Positions 22,853-35,872 of a stretch of 64,000 bases of DNA are shown here, in pieces. The position numbers and the translations under genes were made by a program. Numbering within the stretch: position 1 is the stretch's first letter; each line of letters begins with the position of its first letter. A model generated the notes under the pieces. The model worked only from the letters and a program-made list of their open reading frames with translations, made no database searches and was not told where the DNA came from. The DNA comes from Hygrocybe punicea (lineage: Eukaryota > Basidiomycota > Agaricomycetes > Agaricales > Hygrophoraceae). The stretch is from positions 3,224,001 through 3,288,000 of the forward strand of contig OY744462.1 of the NCBI GenBank assembly GCA_963556145.1, read 5' to 3'.

Positions 22853-25451
22853 ATGTCTTTCCAAGGTTTCTTGTAATGAAGAATCCTCATGTGTTACCGA
22901 CTCACTCAACCTGAGAGTCTCCTTGAACGCCCAACTGTTACTCCAGTTTCTCCACTGGAAGGAACCCAAACTCCGACAAATGAACCACATCTGTGCCCCA
23001 TCTTAGCAAACAATCCTCTCGGACCAGGCAATGCCAACTGCAATGACACCAATCTCGTGGAGGCCATCACCCTCCTAGCCACTACCCTCCAAAATAAGGG
23101 ACATGATAAACAACGTACCAAAGTCTGAGAACTGGATACGTTCGACGCCTCCAACCCAACAAAACTCCATCCTTTCCTGGTTCAGTGGCAACTGAACTTC
23201 AATGATCAACTGACCACTTTCCAAACAGATGGCGCCAAACCCTTTCCTATCTCAAAGGAATTGCGCTCACGTGGTTCGAGCCCTACCTTTTGGAGAATCC
23301 GGAGACTGACTCCTATCTGCCAGACTTCATGTCCAATTATGGAGATTTCTGCACGAAGCTGTAGAATAATTTCGGACTCCTGGATCCTAAGGGTAGTGCC
23401 GAGAATGAGTTGGAAAACCTCGCAATGAAGGACAACCAATGAATTGAGAAGTATATCATTATGAGTTCTTTTAATTTATTAAAAGACTCGTTCTTTATCA
23501 AACCAGGACTAGTGAGGGTTCGTAATTAATTAATTAATTAATGTTCTATGATTGCCTATAGAGAAATTTTTTTTGGGCAACAGATATGATTCTACTTCTG
23601 ATATTGGAAAATCAGATACTGTTGGGGCCATGTGTGGACAAGCTTACATAAGCATCCAAACATGGGTTGTCTCCCAAAAGACAAATTACCTTTAAATTAT
23701 ATTCAAAATATTCGTACCAGCCTCAATTCCTGTCAGAATCAGCTGAAAATTGAACTGCTGACTCATATAACCATTTCGGGCAAGTTGTCACAGTCACATG
23801 TGACCAATCTAACCATATAAGGTAATTTTTGATATGGTACAACAAATTTGTTGCTGATCACATTGGTAATAGTCACATGTGACTAGTCTAACCATATATG
23901 GTAAGTTGGCATAATATATGCTAAATCGCAGACTGACCATTATAGTATTTATTACACAAATGCAATTATATTCAAAATATTTATACTAGTCTCAATTTTT
24001 ATCAGAATCAGCTGAAAATTGAAGTGCTGACTAATATAATCATTTTGGGCAAGATATAACAGTCACATGTGACCAGTCTAACCATATAAGGCAATTCCTG
24101 ATATTATATAGCAAATTTTTTACTGATCGCAATGGTGACAGTCACATGTGACCAGTCTAACCATATATGGCAATTTTATACTATATATCCGAAATTTTGA
24201 GCTGATCACATGAGTCATAGTCACATGTGACCACTATTACTCTATATGGAAATATCAGCCATGTGAGCAGAAATGAGCTTATTTCTGATTATCTACTATG
24301 ATTTTTACTTCAAACATAAAATTCAATGTGATATCGCACATTATCATATATGTTAATTGTATATTAATCACTTATTAATGTGAGTAACAATCATACAAAT
24401 AAAATGAGAGAAAACAGACTTGTTTATGCTATGTGCAACATTAGCCCACTCAACAAGTATAGTAGTCTTCATATTGATGACTCATCTGTTGTACAGCATT
24501 CAAGGTCATGGAGAAGTAGGGTTGTGAAAATATAAGTCAATTGTTATTATACTGTTTAGGAGACAGTCATGTTTGGCAGTTGACCTGTTGCTCCTTGAAC
24601 ATTTCTTTTATGGCTGAGAATATTACAAGATGATACAGCACAGCAAACATAACAGTAAGCAAGAAGGTTGATAAAGACTGAAGACCCACTATGTAGTTTT
24701 ATTTTGTCTACGTTTTATGTTGCTGAGGTGTGAGGTAGACCCATTAGAACAATTTGCAATATACAATATATGCTATATGTCTCATACCATATGTAAAATG
24801 CTTTATGCAACTTAATCTTAGTGCTTACATCATCATGGAAGTCAGAAGGGGGAAAAAAGAACTCGTTCATGCCATGCGCAGCACTGGCCCACTAAACAAG
24901 TTAACTTCAATCATCTCACTATGCAGACTGGCTGGGACATCAGTGCTTTGCAGCACTCCTTTTACCAAGGACTTCCAGATCGCCTCAAAGATCAACTTGC
25001 CCAATCCCATAAACCAAAAAATCTTTATGAGCTGAAGGATAAGGCTCAACTCCTTGACGCTAGGTATTGGGAATGGAAATCAGAGATTTCCTGTGCTTCT
25101 GGATCCTCCTCTGCCAAAGCCTCCACTTCTGAGGTCAAGTTATTGACCGACAAGGCCTCCAAGAAGAAATCCCCTGCCAAAGCTACCAACTCTGGTAGCA
25201 CTTCCTCCACCACTCCAAAGAACCCTCCTGCCTATGCTGATAAGCTGGGAAAGGACAGTAAACTCAAGCCCGCAGAACGGCAATGCCGCATTGACAACAA
25301 ACTCTGCATTATATGTGGAGGAGCAGGACACATGGCCAAGGATTGCACCAAAGCCAAGTATCTGTCCTCTCACATTGCCGCTCATGCCGCCTCTACTTCC
25401 TCCACACCTCCCATCTCTAGTTCTGATTCTCTGAAGGAGTTGGGACAATAG
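22853..25451 (+). pseudogene. Old Gypsy gag (pseudogene, split by N4)
   Basis: Starts with the conserved ATG (MSFQGF). The codons CAA CGA of the young copy have become TAA TGA, two stops in a row from C-to-T changes. The capsid part is readable to 23458 (TKLRPFLVQ-like) with more stops and small deletions. After N4 it resumes at 24901 (MQTGWDISALQHSFYQGLPD) and reaches the CCHC knuckle CIICGGAGHMAKDC near 25300-25345, ending at TAG 25449-25451. Confidence 0.8.
23459..24900 (+). mobile_element. Non-autonomous Helitron2-type element N4 (long form)
   Basis: 1442 bp, TTATGAGTTCTTTT ... CCCACTAAACAAG. Flanks GTATATCA and TTAACTTC match the uninterrupted young gag GTATATCGTCAACTTC at about 37603, so the insertion point is exact and nothing was duplicated. 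It contains a partial internal duplication (the ATTCAAAATATTCATAC tract occurs at 23702 and 23973) and five GTCACATGTGAC palindromes. The internal 3' end finishes near 24457. Confidence 0.9.
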
Positions 25452-25528
25452 AAAGCAGTCTGCATACTCTGGCACAGGATGTAGGCTGCGTTGAACCTGA
25501 CTGTGCACTCCTAAAAGTAAAACTCAAC

Positions 25529-25977
25529 TAGTGTTGCCGAAGTTCGGTTCAATCCGGTTTTCTGACTTTTTTGGAAAACCGAAACCATGGTGGCAATATA
25601 AGCGTTTCTTTATCACGAAACCACTGGTTCAGTTCCACCTTTGGGCCAAATCTGAACCAGAACAGTGTCGAAGGGTTTCGACGCATTCGGTCTGTGTTCA
25701 AGTGCAGTTCAAACTGCAAACCGTCCCTCAAATTCCTCACAAGCTGCAGCGCCATGTCAATTGACATGGGACTGGGGTTGTGAGAAGCTGGGGGCGCAAA
25801 CAGACAAGGAGGGGGGCAAATGGACAGGGAGGGGGGCAAATGGACAGGCCATCATGTCAGGTCTTGGTTGTACCTCTCCTTGCACTGGCTGTTTCCATCT
25901 GTCTTCATGCTCATCATCCCCTTCAAGTTCTCCATGCTCGACCTCACCCTCGCCTTAACTGAATTTTGGCAGCACTA
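25529..25977. mobile_element. hAT-like MITE with 8-bp TSD AACTCAAC
   Basis: 449 bp, termini TAGTGTTGCC and (inverted) TAGTGCTGCC, flanked by AACTCAAC at 25521-25528 and 25978-25985. The empty site is intact in the young copy (AAAACTCAACGCG, about 38231-38243). It contains the palindrome CATGTCAATTGACATG at 25753-25768 and no coding capacity. Confidence 0.9.
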
Positions 25978-26536
25978 AACTCAACATGTCCACTTTCTCT
26001 AATGATTCCTTAATGATTTCTCTTTATCATTCTTCTGTCCTTATCATTACCATTGTTGATTGTGGATCAACACATGGTTTCATTGATCCAGAATGTTGCT
26101 CCCTTCACAATCTCCCTGTTTTCCCTACTGCTCCGAAATATCTCGGCTTGTTTGATGATTCCTATGGTGGAATCATCGACAAATCTGTATCTATTTCTGT
26201 CCATTTCCCTACTGGTGAAATTCTAGTCTTAGGATTTTTGGTCACTCCATTGGATCCATCTGTCTCAGCAGTTCTTGGATATAGCTGGCTCACCAAATAC
26301 AATCCGTTGATTCACTGGGTTGAGCATAGCATCAAATTCTGTTCTTCCAATTCCATGCCTCCATTGTTGACTCCAGTGCCTGGTGAGGTACGACTGCTGG
26401 ACCCTCCAGCACAGCCTTTGTCCCCTCCGTCTACTCCATCTACTCCACCTACTCTGCCCAATCCTCCCTGATCTTCAGCTTCAAAGCCTGACATTTCCTT
26501 TGTTAGTGCTCAAGCTTTTCTATGTGGTCGCAAAGT

Positions 26537-26703
26537 CCTGGTGGAGTGGTCCCGAGGGACCTCTTGGGATCGGGGACGGAATCGCACGGAAAGGTCAAGG
26601 TGGATGGGATGGATAGGACAAGATCAACTGACTACCACATCAGGAACTGCTACTGACTAAGGAAGAGGTCACGTGATGTGCCATGCACAACTACTACACC
26701 AGG
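26537..26703. mobile_element. Small TIR element (about 167 bp) in old Gypsy pol
   Basis: Termini CCTGGTGGAGTGGT and (inverted) CCTGGTGTAGTAGT. The young pol is continuous here (GCAAAGTACCCGGCACTCAGG). The target duplication is not clear, so the exact ends may be off by a few bases. Confidence 0.55.
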
Positions 26704-27026
26704 AACTCAGGTCTTCTGCATGGAAGTCTGGTTACCCAATGCCACTGGACACTCTGCAAGCTATGGCCCTCTGGAACCCTTCGAACCCTCCATGGACCTT
26801 CACAACCTCCCTGAAGCGTATCACGAATTCACCATCATTTTTAGCAAGAAAAAGGCTTGGAACCTCCCTGAACATTGTCCCTACAACGTCAAAAATTAAT
26901 TTGGAGGACAGTGCTCAACCTCCTTTTGGCCCTATCTATTCTATTTTGCCTTTGGAGCTCAAAACACTCTGGGAATTCCTTGATAAGAATCTCTGAGCTG
27001 GTTTTGTCCGCTCCTCCCGTTCTCCC

Positions 27027-28369
27027 TAGGCAATGACACGGGTATACCTGTGGGTGTCCCGAGGTCAACCCGTACCCAGACCCACTCCAACCCATACCCA
27101 TCTACCCACGGGTCTTTTTTCAGTGGGTAGATGGCGGGTAGCAGGTCGGGTCGGGTACGGGTATTGACCCACGCAGGAAACCCGGTGGGTTCCAGCCCAC
27201 ATCTACCTCACGTTGCTGACACGCACGTCAATTGACGTGGCGCTGTGCAAACGCGAGGAGTGGGGGGGCTGGGATAGTGTTGCCTAAACTCGGCTGGTCA
27301 GAAAAAGCTGATCCTGGTCCTGATTTTTTGGTGCACAACCAGCTTTCTCACCGACTGATATTCAGTGGCTATGGTCTATAGCTACCAAATATTGGCCAGT
27401 GAGACAGCTGGTTGTGAACAAAAAATCAGAACTGGAATCAACTTTTCATGACCAGCTGAGTTGAGGCAACACTAGGCTGGGAACCATGTGATGGGTTGGG
27501 TTCTTGTGGGCGAGAGACCCTCGCCCATCATATCCGTCTCCTCGTTCCCCGCACCAAGTCCCATTCTCCCCTCCCTCTCATCCTCCTCCATCATCATGTA
27601 CACATCAGCCCGCATTTCGACGCTGTTTAGCCTTGGCATTCGCAGTTGCGGCATCTGGACAGTGGTGTCGTGATTGTTGGCGTGTGTGGGCATGTACTTG
27701 GGGGGGGGGAATGGGGTCTGGGGCGCGTTTGGGCATGTTCTGTTGCACGGGCATGGGCTTTGGGGCCTGTGTGGGCATCAAATGGTTGGGTGTTGTGGGA
27801 CCACGGTCTGGGATGCGTTTGAATGTGTTTTCTTGCACGGGCATGGGGTGTGGGGCCGGGGTGGGACTTGAGATGCGTTCGGACACATTTTGCAGCGGGG
27901 ATGGTGTGTTTGGGGCTGACGCGGGTGCATGATGCATCTCCCGTTGGGCATGGGGGTTCATGTTGGGGCACTATTTGACGACAGGGCATTGTGCAACGTG
28001 GTGGCTGTTGCTTCTTGCAGTGGGTGTGTAGTGTCATGCTGGGACACAGTCTCACCCGAGGATGGGGCCATTTGGCAGGTGGTTGGTGTTGTGTTGCCAC
28101 AGAAGTGGTGGCTATCAGCATTGTCTGTGTTGTCGCGGATGTGTGCGTGCGTGGGGCAGCCTGTGGGGGCACGGATGCATTGCTGGGTGTCGTTGTCGTG
28201 GTATTTGTGTTGAGAATTCCTGTGAAGCTGTGTGGCTCTATTTGGGCCAGTACCTGTGGGTATACCAAGACCCGCGGTCATGGGTACGGGTTTTGCCTGG
28301 TTCCAAAAAAGGTAACCCGTACCCATACCCACAACCCATGCGGGTTACCCGTACCCGTGTCATTACCTA
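27027..28369. mobile_element. hAT-like element with 8-bp TSD GTTCTCCC
   Basis: 1343 bp, termini TAGGCAATGACACGGGTA and (inverted) TAGGTAATGACACGGGTA, flanked by GTTCTCCC at 27019-27026 and 28370-28377. Subterminal CGGGTA/ACCCGTACCC repeats lie at both ends. The interior is GC-rich with long non-genic frames and a nested MITE at 27275-27474. It contains CACGTCAATTGACGTG at 27224-27239. Confidence 0.85.
27275..27474. mobile_element. Nested fold-back MITE with 8-bp TSD GGCTGGGA
   Basis: 200 bp, almost entirely palindromic. Ends TAGTGTTGCCTAAACTCGGC and (inverted) TAGTGTTGCCTCAACTCAGC. Flanked by GGCTGGGA at 27267-27274 and 27475-27482. The first ten bases equal those of the MITE at 25529. Confidence 0.85.
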
Positions 28370-30158
28370 GTTCTCCCCATTCTTGTCTCTCAGAAGAAAA
28401 ATGGTAGCCTCCAACTCTGCATGAATTTCTGAGGACTCAATCGTATCATGAAGAAAGCCTGCTATTCTATTCCTCTCACAGCAGACCTTCTTGATGCTCC
28501 CTGGACTGCACGCATTTACATCAAAATTGACCTTAAACATGCCTACCATTTAGTCTGGATTTCCGAAGGCAATGAATGGAAGACAGCTTTTCATACTCAC
28601 TATAGCTCATTTGAATGGTTGGTTATTCTGGAAGGTCTCACTAATGCCCCGGCAGCTTTTCAACACTTCATTAACAACATTTTTCTAACCTCCTTGACAT
28701 TTCCGTTATTGTTTACCTTGACAACATTCTTATCTATTCCGATGACCCTGCTGATCATACAGAGCTTGTCTGTGAAGTCCTCCGACCCTAGAAGCATGGC
28801 CTGTATGCCAACGCTGAGAAATGTTCTTTCAGTGTTGACATGGTGGAATACCTGGGTTACATTCTTTCTCCACAAGGTCTTTCTATGGACCCTGCCAAGG
28901 ACCAGACTATCCAGGATTGGCCTGAGCCCCAGAGGAGTAAGGATGTTCAATCCTTTCTTGAATTCGCCAATTTCTACCAGCGTTTCATTCTGCACAATTC
29001 CTCTGTTACCATTCTGCTTACTCGCCTCACTCACAAGGGGTTACAATGGAACTTTGATGATCAGTGTCATTCTGCCTTCAATGACTTAAAATCCACTTTC
29101 CTTTCCGTTCCGGTCCTTTCCCATTGGTCACCAGAGTTTGACACTCTGGTGGAGACCGATGCCTCCAATTATGCCATTGCCTCCATTCTCTCCATTCGAC
29201 ATCCTAATGGCAAGATTCATCCAGTCACATTCCGGTCTTGTACCCTTTCAGACTCAGAGTTGAACTACAATACCCATGACAAGGAACTCCTTGCCATCTT
29301 CAATGCTTTCACTACCTGGCAGCATTACTTGGAAGGTACTGCTACTCCGATTCATGTTATCACTGATCACCAGAATTTGGAGTACTTTTCTACTGTTCAG
29401 TTACTCACTTGCCATCAAGCTTGTTGGTCCAAGTTCCTCTCCCGTTTTAATTTTGTTATCTGTTTCTGTCCGGGCAAGCTTGGAACTAAGCTCAATACCC
29501 TTACTCGACGCTGGGATGTCTACACAAAAGGGGGCCATGGGGACTACGCCACAGCCAATCCACACAATTTCCGCCCCGTTTTTGGGCCAGAACAGCTGGC
29601 TTTGTCCCTCAGAGCTACTTCTCTTGAAGACATTGTCCTTGGCGCTGAATTCACCATGGATGTTGAATCCCTCTACTTGGATATCATCTCTGGGCTTCAG
29701 GTCGATCCTGCTGCCTTCAGACACATTTCCCATATCACCTCCAACCCAGATCCTTGCTGGTCTATCAATGATTTAGGCCTTTTATGCCTTGATAATCGTA
29801 TCTATGTCCCTGATGTCAACGACCTAAGACTCCGGATCTTATGCTCCAAACACGATCACCCTACTGCAGGACATTTCAGACAGAATAAGACTCTCGAAAT
29901 TATCCAGCAGGAGTACACCTGGCCCAGACACTGAACCTTCATCCACGACTACTGCAAATCCTGTACAACCTGCGCAAGATCCAAGACCCCTCAACATCAT
30001 CCTTACGGATTGCTCAAGCAACTTCTGATTCCAGAGAAGCCCTGGAACTTGATCACCTTGGACTTCATTGAACAACTTCTGGACTCCAAAGGATTTACAG
30101 CCATTTGGTTGTAGTGGACCATCTAACTAAGCAAGGGATCTTCATCCCAACCCATGAT

Positions 30159-31116
30159 TAGGCATATGCAGGGGTTTTTCAACCCACATGGGTTTGGACC
30201 CCTGGCACCATCAGGTACAAGTATGGGTTGACAAATCAAGAACTGCAGGAAACCCATGACCTGTGGTAAACCTGCAGGTAGCTGTGACTGACCCGTCACT
30301 TCCTGTCACAACCACCCAACACAGCAACACGAGCAGAGCGGTTCATGATTGCAAACCATTCTGGTCAAGGTAAGTCTCTTTTTTCATTGAAAATTTATAC
30401 ATTTACTTATTAAAACTGTTTAGTGCAAAGTTGCTGTGCTGGGCTACAGCCAGTCAACACCAACACCGCCAGTCAACACCATCTACACCAATGCCACCAC
30501 CACCAACCTCGATCAGAAACAGCAGTTCCAACGGCAATGGCAACAACAGCACCAATACCAACGCCAATGCCATCCAACACACAAATGCAAACACCATCCA
30601 AACCACCACCACCCAACACCATCCACCAAGGTTACCACCACCAACGCGAACAGCCATGGCAATGGCAACACCAGTGGCAACAGCCACAGAACACAACAGG
30701 AGTGGGAACAGGAGGGACTTCAGCCGCAACACCCCATCTCCCCACGTTCAGGAGCTGGCTGCCAGCACCCACGCCCAATGATGTGGACGAGTGACAAACG
30801 GCAGCACACAGGAGGATGATGGGGATGGTGGGGTGGAGCCATGACAGCAGAATGAGGAGGGTGAATGCGAAGGATGGGCAGGGCAGGGCAGGGCAAAGTA
30901 CCCTGCCCTCTGTTTATTTTATGTTAATAAAATGTATTGATATTATTGTAATACATGGGTCGTCAGGTTACCCGCAACCCATCTCATACCTGTTCAACCC
31001 ACCAGCTAGCCAAATGGACCTGCCACCTGACCTGTACCCACAATCTGGGTATGGGTATTTGTCCGATTGGGTACAGTCCGTGGGAAATACCCAGGGGTTA
31101 CCCGTGTGGATGCCTA
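30159..31116. mobile_element. hAT-like element with 8-bp TSD CCCATGAT
   Basis: 958 bp, ends TAGGCATATGCAGGGG and (inverted) TAGGCATCCACACGGG, flanked by CCCATGAT at 30151-30158 and 31117-31124. Subterminal AACCCATG/GGGTTACCCG repeats. The interior has a Q/H/P/N-rich frame at 30423-30800 that looks like CAN-type low complexity rather than a gene. Confidence 0.85.
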
Positions 31117-31787
31117 CCCATGATACAATTACCTCTCCTCAACTCACCCATCTTTTCCTTATTCACATTTTTTCTAAGCACAGAGTTCCTAGTCACATCA
31201 CTTCTGATAGAGGCACGGAGTTTGTCTCCCATTTCTTCCAGTCTCTCGAAAAGGCTCTCGACATGAGACTCCATTTTACCTCCAGTTATCACCCCAAAGG
31301 AGACGGCCAAACCAAATGCGTGAATCACACTCTTGAGCAATACCCCCGCATTTATTGCAATTACCAGCAAGATAATTGGTCTTCACTCCTTCCTCTCACA
31401 GAGTTTGCCTACAACAACACTCTGAATGCTACCACCGGACTTTTGCCCTTCTTCGCTAATAAGGGTTATCACCCCAACCTTTCTGTTCATCCAGAGTGCA
31501 ATCTCTCATCCGCTCATGCACAAAAATTTGCCATGGACCTCAACAAGTTACATCAGCAACTCCTTCAGACCATCTCCGAGGCCCAGTGACGTTACTAGCA
31601 TTATGTGGACTTGAAGCATGCTCCGGCACCCCATGTCAAGGTATCGGAATTCATCTACATTAAAGCTAAACATTTCCAGACTACTAGACCTTCAAAGAAG
31701 CTCTCCAAGAAGAACTTAGGCCCTTTCGAGATCATCGCTAAGGCTGGAACCCACTGCTATACACTTCATCTTCCGGAGACTCTCCGC

Positions 31788-31988
31788 TGATACACTTGAG
31801 GTCCTTGTGGGGACCGAGTGTGAATGCGAGGTTGTGGGTCTCTGAAGCCACTCAAGAGATGAAGTGAAAGGGGAGAAGGTTTCTTGTTTGTCACTATTTA
31901 CTACAGTCTTTAAATACTGAAGTAAATAAGAAAAGAAAGAAATCTAAAATAAACCAAATCGGGGCTCAGCAGTGATGCAGGTATATCA
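31788..31988. mobile_element. Probable solo LTR (201 bp)
   Basis: Interrupts the old integrase where the young copy reads CTCTCCGCTCTGTTC. It begins TGATACACTTGAGG and ends GTATATCA, with flanks CCGC / CTGC (one CpG-type mismatch). TG...CA ends and a short duplication suggest a solo LTR of another family. Confidence 0.5.
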
Positions 31989-34467
31989 CTGCTCTGTTCA
32001 CCCCATCTACCATGTCTCTCAGCTTGAACCTGCCACTCCGAATACCATCCCAATCATGTCCAACCTCTGTCCCCTCTGGTCATTGTTGATGGAGAACTGG
32101 AGTTCGAGATCTCCAAAATCCTTGACTCGAAAATTGACAACTGTTGTCGAGCTCTTTACCCTTTACCACTGATTCCCAGTGGGACAATGTGGATTCCAGG
32201 TGGATTCCACATGAATTCCACCCCAGCCAAATGGACATTTTACCACTCAAAATTTCAGTCCCACTCCAGGTAAATTCCATGTGGATTTCATGTGGACATG
32301 TGGAATCCATGTGGAATCCATGTGGAATCCACATGAACTATGTCCCATTTTTGTCCACCTGGAGTCCATGTGGAATCTACACGAAGATCATTATTAAATA
32401 ATAAGTGTAAACTCATGATTTTTATAACCTATTTATCTCATTGTTAAGTACTAAAGGGGGAATGCCCCGAAGTAAATATGTGAGGTTTCAGAGTCTTATA
32501 TATGTTTGTTTGGTGCACGGACCAATTTGGGAATGCGTGAACGTCACATGACGGTCTACAAGCCGCGTCAACCAAACATGACCACCAGCCACGCCCAACG
32601 CCCAATGCCCAACAGACGCCCAACAGCCACCCCAAACGCCCAAGACCCAACGCCCGATGTCCAACACCCCGGATTGACGCCGGACGAGTCCAGCAACGAC
32701 GGGAGCAGCGGGGGCTAGTACGCTCCCCACTTTATCATATATTTTTCTTCTTTTTTTATGTGCTGTGGCTGACTACTCTAATACAGGCCAACTCCAACAT
32801 CACCACACCCAACGAACAAGGCCCAAAGTGATGTGGGATGCCAACGGCGACCAGGAAGGAGACATCCACTCCAGCGAAACAGAAGCAGCGGGGCCTCACC
32901 CCCGCTGCATTGGTAAATTTTTGATCTTGTTGTTTACTGACTGACGACGGCACTCCCTAGCTCATGCCTGGGTCCACGCCCACATCCACCCCCGCACTCA
33001 TGCTCATGCCCACACCCACACCCACCTCAATGGCCACAACCACAACGGCCAAAACGAAAAACATCTGTGGCCTCAGACGGTGGCCGACGCGGATGACAGA
33101 TGCGAGGGAAGACGGAGCAGATGGGAGATGCACCAGGGGGCGTGGGTGGTCCACCCACGCCCTACAGTGAGTTTTCTTTGAATTCATATAATATTATCTA
33201 CTAACTACTGCCCTGGGCTCGCCCTCTAGGTAGGCTAGTACCAGAATGCAACTACAAGAGGCGGGGACCACGAAGACGACGGGAACGATGAAGGCGGCGG
33301 ATGTGACGGGACAGGAAAGGCGGGGGACGATGGCAGTGAGGACGACACAGACGGAGATGATGGCGATCAACAAGACAAAAATGACACCCCCATTGGAGGC
33401 GCACCGTGGGTTAATCTGTAAGTTTTATTGTTGATTATTGTACACTGACTACCAGCACACACCCCAATGCCGTTGCCCCCACCCCAACATAGGCAAGTGC
33501 CGAGGAGAGAGATGACAGCATGGCAACGACAATGATGGGAACGGGTCCAAGGGCAACTACGAGGACGGAGACGACTACGACGGGGGGACGACAATGATGG
33601 CTGTAGCACGGCAGCCGTCCTCCAATACAGGGCCGATGCCTCTCTTCCCCTGTTCCCCTGTTCCCCCCTCACACCATATTGTCTCTCCCTCTCTCCTCCT
33701 CCTTCTCCCTTCTCCCTTCTCCCTTCTCCCTTCTCCCTCCCTCTGTCTGTAGTCATTACTGGGTTAATATTGTGGATTAATATTATAATGTACATTTTAT
33801 TGTGATTTTCATGAATGTCATAAAAATAAATATTTTAAAGTCAAAGGACACCGGTAAAAATAATAACTGGTGAAATACTGCACCAATTCCTGCACCAATT
33901 CACATAGTTTCAGAGGCAAAGTTTGTCTACCTTCAGAGGGCTATCTTTCTCTGTATTTACATTTTCAAAGTATTTTGTCTAGAGTTATAGGTGAATTGTT
34001 CATTTCAGTCACTCCAACTTGTACAATGAATATCTCCACAACCAATGCTTGGATTTACATGATTGTAGAGAGAAACTTGTTCTATTTTTCAAGCCAGATA
34101 GGGACAAGCTCCAATATATGGCCATTCATGTGCTCTTAAGCAGAGTTGAATTAGTCAAGAGTTCTATTTGGCAGAGCTGACTACAAAGGGTTTGGGGCAC
34201 TATTCTAAATATTTTGAAGAAGGCTTACAAATACTTTGAAGCATCACAATAATTATTTTGAAGCTCTACTATCCTGTTGTTTTGTTGTTGTTGCTGTTGG
34301 GTATTAATGGGAGGAATGTGTTGAAAATTGTTGATGAATGAATATATCAGTAAATGTACTCAGACTCACTCCTGTTCCAGTGCAAAACTCAGTCCATATG
34401 TCCATTGGTAACATAGAAATCAATGTGATCAAAGGTGGGAAAAGCACAGACACTGATGAGCCAGGTT

Positions 34468-34650
<183 letters not shown>

Positions 34651-35439
34651 TGTTGGATATTAGTGGCAGAAAGGTGTTTGAAAATGTGTTGGTGAACATA
34701 TTGGTGAATGTACTCAGACTCTGGACTTCTGTCCCAGTGCTAGTGTCAGTCCATATTTATTGCTGACATTGGAGACAACAGTGGAGGGGTTAGTGAAGGT
34801 GATCATAATTATAGGATTAGTATGGATTCCTGAAACAAGAAGTTAGTAACTATGAGTGAGTATTTGCTGAGTAGAGGATGTAGCTGAAGATGGAGATGAA
34901 GAGGTGAAGGTGAGGGTGATGAAGAGAAGATGAAAGTGAATATGAGATTGATGTGAACTAAAAACATATTGATTAACTGAAAGTGATATTTGCTGAACAT
35001 GCTTGTGTATCTGAACATGTAAGCATTCCCAAGAAAATGATAGCCCAGTCCAATAGTAATCTACAGAAGTATTCAACTAAGTAAAGACATACACAAATGT
35101 AAGAATATTATGAATTTGTGTTGAACCACATAGTGGGATCTTGCTCTGAGTAAGATCTGAGACAGTTCCATAGTAGACTCTAAGGAAAACTTGGTGTTCT
35201 TAACAACACTTGTATTAAATAAGATATAAGCAAAACAATGGATAAATGTGGACTTTTTGGTGGGAATTTGGTGGGAATTTGGTGGGATTCCATGTGGAAT
35301 CCCACTGAAAATAAAATGGTGTCTTAGTCTTGAAGGAAGCCCTATGAGTTTAGAATGCTAGATATTGTCTTATATTAGCATTGGCATTGATATTGAAGTG
35401 GGAAAAGTCAAAAAAAGTCAAAAAAACCCAGTGCATTTC

Positions 35440-35830
35440 GACTTTCTATGTGGAGTCCATGTGGAATCCATGTGGAGAGTCCATGTGGAATCCATGTGGA
35501 GAGTCCATGTGGAACAAAAAAGTCAAAAAAACCCAGTGCATTTTGACTTTCCATGTGGAGTCCATGTAGAATCCATGTGGAATCCATGTGGAATCCATGT
35601 GGAATCCCACTAGAAATAAAATTTTACATTAGTCTTGAACTAAGCCCTATGAGTTTAGAATGCTAAAAATAGTTTTATATTTGCAATAGCATTGATATTG
35701 AAGGAGAAAAAGTGAAAAAAGTGAAAAAAACCCAGTGCATTTTGACTTTTTTATGTGCATTCCATGTGGAGTCCATGTGGAGTCCACATTGTCCACATTG
35801 TTCACATTGTCCATGTGGACTCCACATTGT
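35440..35830. repeat. Clustered GTGGAATCCAT / GTGGAGTCCAT repeats
   Basis: At least ten copies of an 11-15 bp motif (ATGTGGAATCC, ATGTGGAGTCC), together with two AAAAAGTCAAAAAAACCCAG-like tracts. The same motif occurs at 32190-32370 near the other end of the element, as expected of subterminal transposase-binding repeats. Confidence 0.7.
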
Positions 35831-35872
35831 CCCACTGGGAATCAGTGGTATAGGGTAAAATACTGCTGTTGT

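Larger units (their letters stand above)
25986..32147 (+). pseudogene. Old Gypsy pol: protease, RT, RNase H, integrase (pseudogene in pieces)
   Basis: Segments align in order to the young pol. Protease (VDCGSTHGFIDPE) lies at 25986-26536; RT at 26704-27026 and 28378-28840; RNase H and the integrase start at 28840-29934 (TLSDSELNYNTHDKELLAIF; HDHPTAGHFRQNKTL). The integrase core is at 29935-30158 and 31117-31787, and the GPY/F region at 31600-32147. Stops and frameshifts occur (for example at 26470, 29932 and near 28690), and the pieces are separated by five other elements. YLDD has decayed (YLDNI-like near 28715). Confidence 0.8.

Noticed and set aside
27504..28407. Open frames of 124-213 codons on both strands inside the hAT-like element
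   Set aside because: GC-rich, low-complexity, mutually overlapping, no domain; explained by composition of the element.
30423..30819. Q/H/P-rich frames of 116-127 codons in three overlapping frames
   Set aside because: All three plus frames are open at once because of a CAN/CCA-rich simple sequence inside the hAT-like element at 30159.
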